DNA of 64,000 nt from Canna indica (Eukaryota > Streptophyta > Magnoliopsida > Zingiberales > Cannaceae), in contig CP136891.1 of NCBI GenBank assembly GCA_034359265.1, positions 41,408,001 to 41,472,000 of the forward strand, written 5' to 3'. The notes beneath the pieces are model-generated. The model saw only the letters and a program-made list of their open reading frames with translations, did not search any database and was not told the DNA's origin. Numbering within the stretch: position 1 is the stretch's first letter; every line of letters starts with the position of its first letter. Both the position numbers and the translations under genes were made by a program. Of the stretch, positions 63,058 through 64,000 are shown in pieces.

Positions 63058-64000
63058 GGGGGCGTTTGGTTGCCCGCAAGTGCAAACGCTGCAAAATCTA
63101 TTTGCATGCAAAAGCAAATGCCCGCAAATAGATTTTGCAGCCTAGCGTTTGGTTGCCCGCAAGTAGAGCTGCAACTTCTATTAGCGGGCGTTTGGTTGAC
63201 CGCAAATGAAGATTGCAACTACACTTGTGACTTGCAACTTGCAACTTCTTTTGGCGTGTTTGGTTGGCCGCAAATAAAAATTGCAACTTGCATTAATATT
63301 TTGAAAAATAATAAATTAATATTAAAAACAAGACCTACAAAGGACTATATCTAAATATTAAAGTAACATTTTGAATAAAAAAATAAAAAACATAAATATA
63401 AAAGAAGTCTTTAACAATAAATTCACATAAACAAGTTCATAAAAGTAACAATGAATTCATATTAAAGTCTTTAGCATAAATCCCAAAGTTCATATCAAAG
63501 TCCTTAACAACATAAATCCCAAAGTTCATATCAAAGTCTTACAAGTTCATATCAAAGTTTTTTAAAGATGATAAGTTAATATCAAAATCACATGTTTAAC
63601 ATGTCACGAATCCAGAAGTAACGGTGATGAGTAGATGCAACCATGAAAGCTCTTGCCTCTCTTGTTGATGAACCGGCAAGCATACGAAAGGCACGACAAA
63701 GCTGACTCTCATCAAATCCAGGTATTGACATAACAGCTTCATACAACCCATCTATGGAAATCTCTGGCTCATTGTATTCTTTAATCGCCATTGCAAGTTC
63801 CTTAATATTATTTGCTACCATCGTCATAATATCTTCTTCATTTTCCCTATGTCGCTTTGATGATTTCTTTTTTGTTTTTCCCGAACTTGAAGAAGCTCCT
63901 TGAGTTGAATGCGCTTGTGCATGAATTGAATCAATTGAAACATCATTAGTATGGACATTAACTTCAGGATTTGCAAATTCAACGTTATCTTCAGATTTTG
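63058..64000 (-). mobile_element. PIF/Harbinger-like element, 3' end (continues past window)
   Basis: Begins GGGGGCGTTTGGTTGCCCGC, a GC-start terminus like those of PIF/Harbinger elements. GCGTTTGGTTG-type units recur five times to 63275. A 18-bp inverted repeat lies at 63088-63105 and 63124-63141 (GCTGCAAAATCTATTTGC and its complement). A Myb/SANT-like gene follows on the minus strand, the usual companion of a Harbinger transposase. The target duplication and the transposase are outside or not visible. Confidence 0.55.
63588..64000 (-). CDS. Myb/SANT-like DNA-binding protein C-terminus (partial)
   Basis: The minus-strand frame is open from the right edge to the stop at 63588, about 136 codons; the N-terminus is outside. 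It has a Ser-rich, Lys-rich linker (SSSSGKTKKKSSKRHRENEE) that may act as a nuclear localisation signal, then a helical C-terminal domain (ELAMAIKEYNEPEISIDGLY; VMSIPGFDESQLCRAFRML; YFWIRDML). This layout resembles the C-terminus of Myb/SANT-like proteins encoded by plant PIF/Harbinger elements, which help the transposase bind DNA and enter the nucleus. No stop breaks the visible part. Confidence 0.55.
   Translation of the reverse strand, partial: KSEDNVEFANPEVNVHTNDVSIDSIHAQAHSTQGASSSSGKTKKKSSKRHRENEEDIMTMVANNIKELAMAIKEYNEPEISIDGLYEAVMSIPGFDESQLCRAFRMLAGSSTREARAFMVASTHHRYFWIRDMLNM

Overview
The window is plant nuclear DNA made almost entirely of nested transposable elements. The evidence is Ty3-gypsy chromovirus pol, Sirevirus-type Ty1-copia with an env-like ORF, CACTA (En/Spm) transposases, a PIF/Harbinger end and an L-type lectin receptor-kinase fragment. 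The lectin fragment has very GC-rich third codon positions, which weakly favours a monocot; the species cannot be named. I see no intact cellular gene, rRNA, tRNA or CRISPR array.

Left nest (1-30171). The oldest layer is a minus-strand Tat-like gypsy element (gag/protease at 2992-4880, PBS and LTR side at 26967-27501). A Sirevirus copia (4914-26966, plus) lies inside it. The Sirevirus was hit by a Tekay/Del-type chromovirus, Gypsy-1 (8629-17670, target duplication GATAG), and by a gag-only copia derivative, copy B (20150-25368, duplication GCTCT/GTTCT). A solo Sirevirus LTR (27502-28387) also sits in the Tat element. A second gag-only copy, A, runs off the left edge. A probable copia LTR (28532-30171) ends the nest.

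Middle nest (30172-56497). Two truncated LTRs of the gag-only family (F, G) run into a broken CACTA element. From oldest to youngest the layers are: chromovirus Gypsy-3 (52313-56497); CACTA-2 inserted in its pol (32180-32316 plus 49055-52312, probable duplication CAT); chromovirus Gypsy-2 inserted in the CACTA-2 transposase (32317-49054, duplication ATTCT); and CACTA-1, same family as CACTA-2, inserted in the Gypsy-2 5' LTR (32636-39931, duplication GAA). CACTA-1 is complete end to end: TNP2 transposase with two in-frame TGA codons, plus a second multi-exon transposon gene.

Right part (56498-64000). More LTRs of the gag-only family occur (E, H, and solo LTR D with duplication CTACT), then a broken L-type lectin receptor-kinase gene (60954-61680), hAT-like and CACTA-like terminal sequences, and the end of a PIF/Harbinger-like element whose Myb/SANT-like gene runs off the right edge.

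The most unusual signals are structural. Seven-unit hairpin arrays in chromovirus LTRs have stems that differ between units but stay self-complementary. The gag-only LTR family carries a promoter module made of a TATA box, a palindrome conserved by pairing rather than sequence, and a GGTCGACC-rich array. A ~245-bp foldback lies just upstream of the CACTA-1 transposase.
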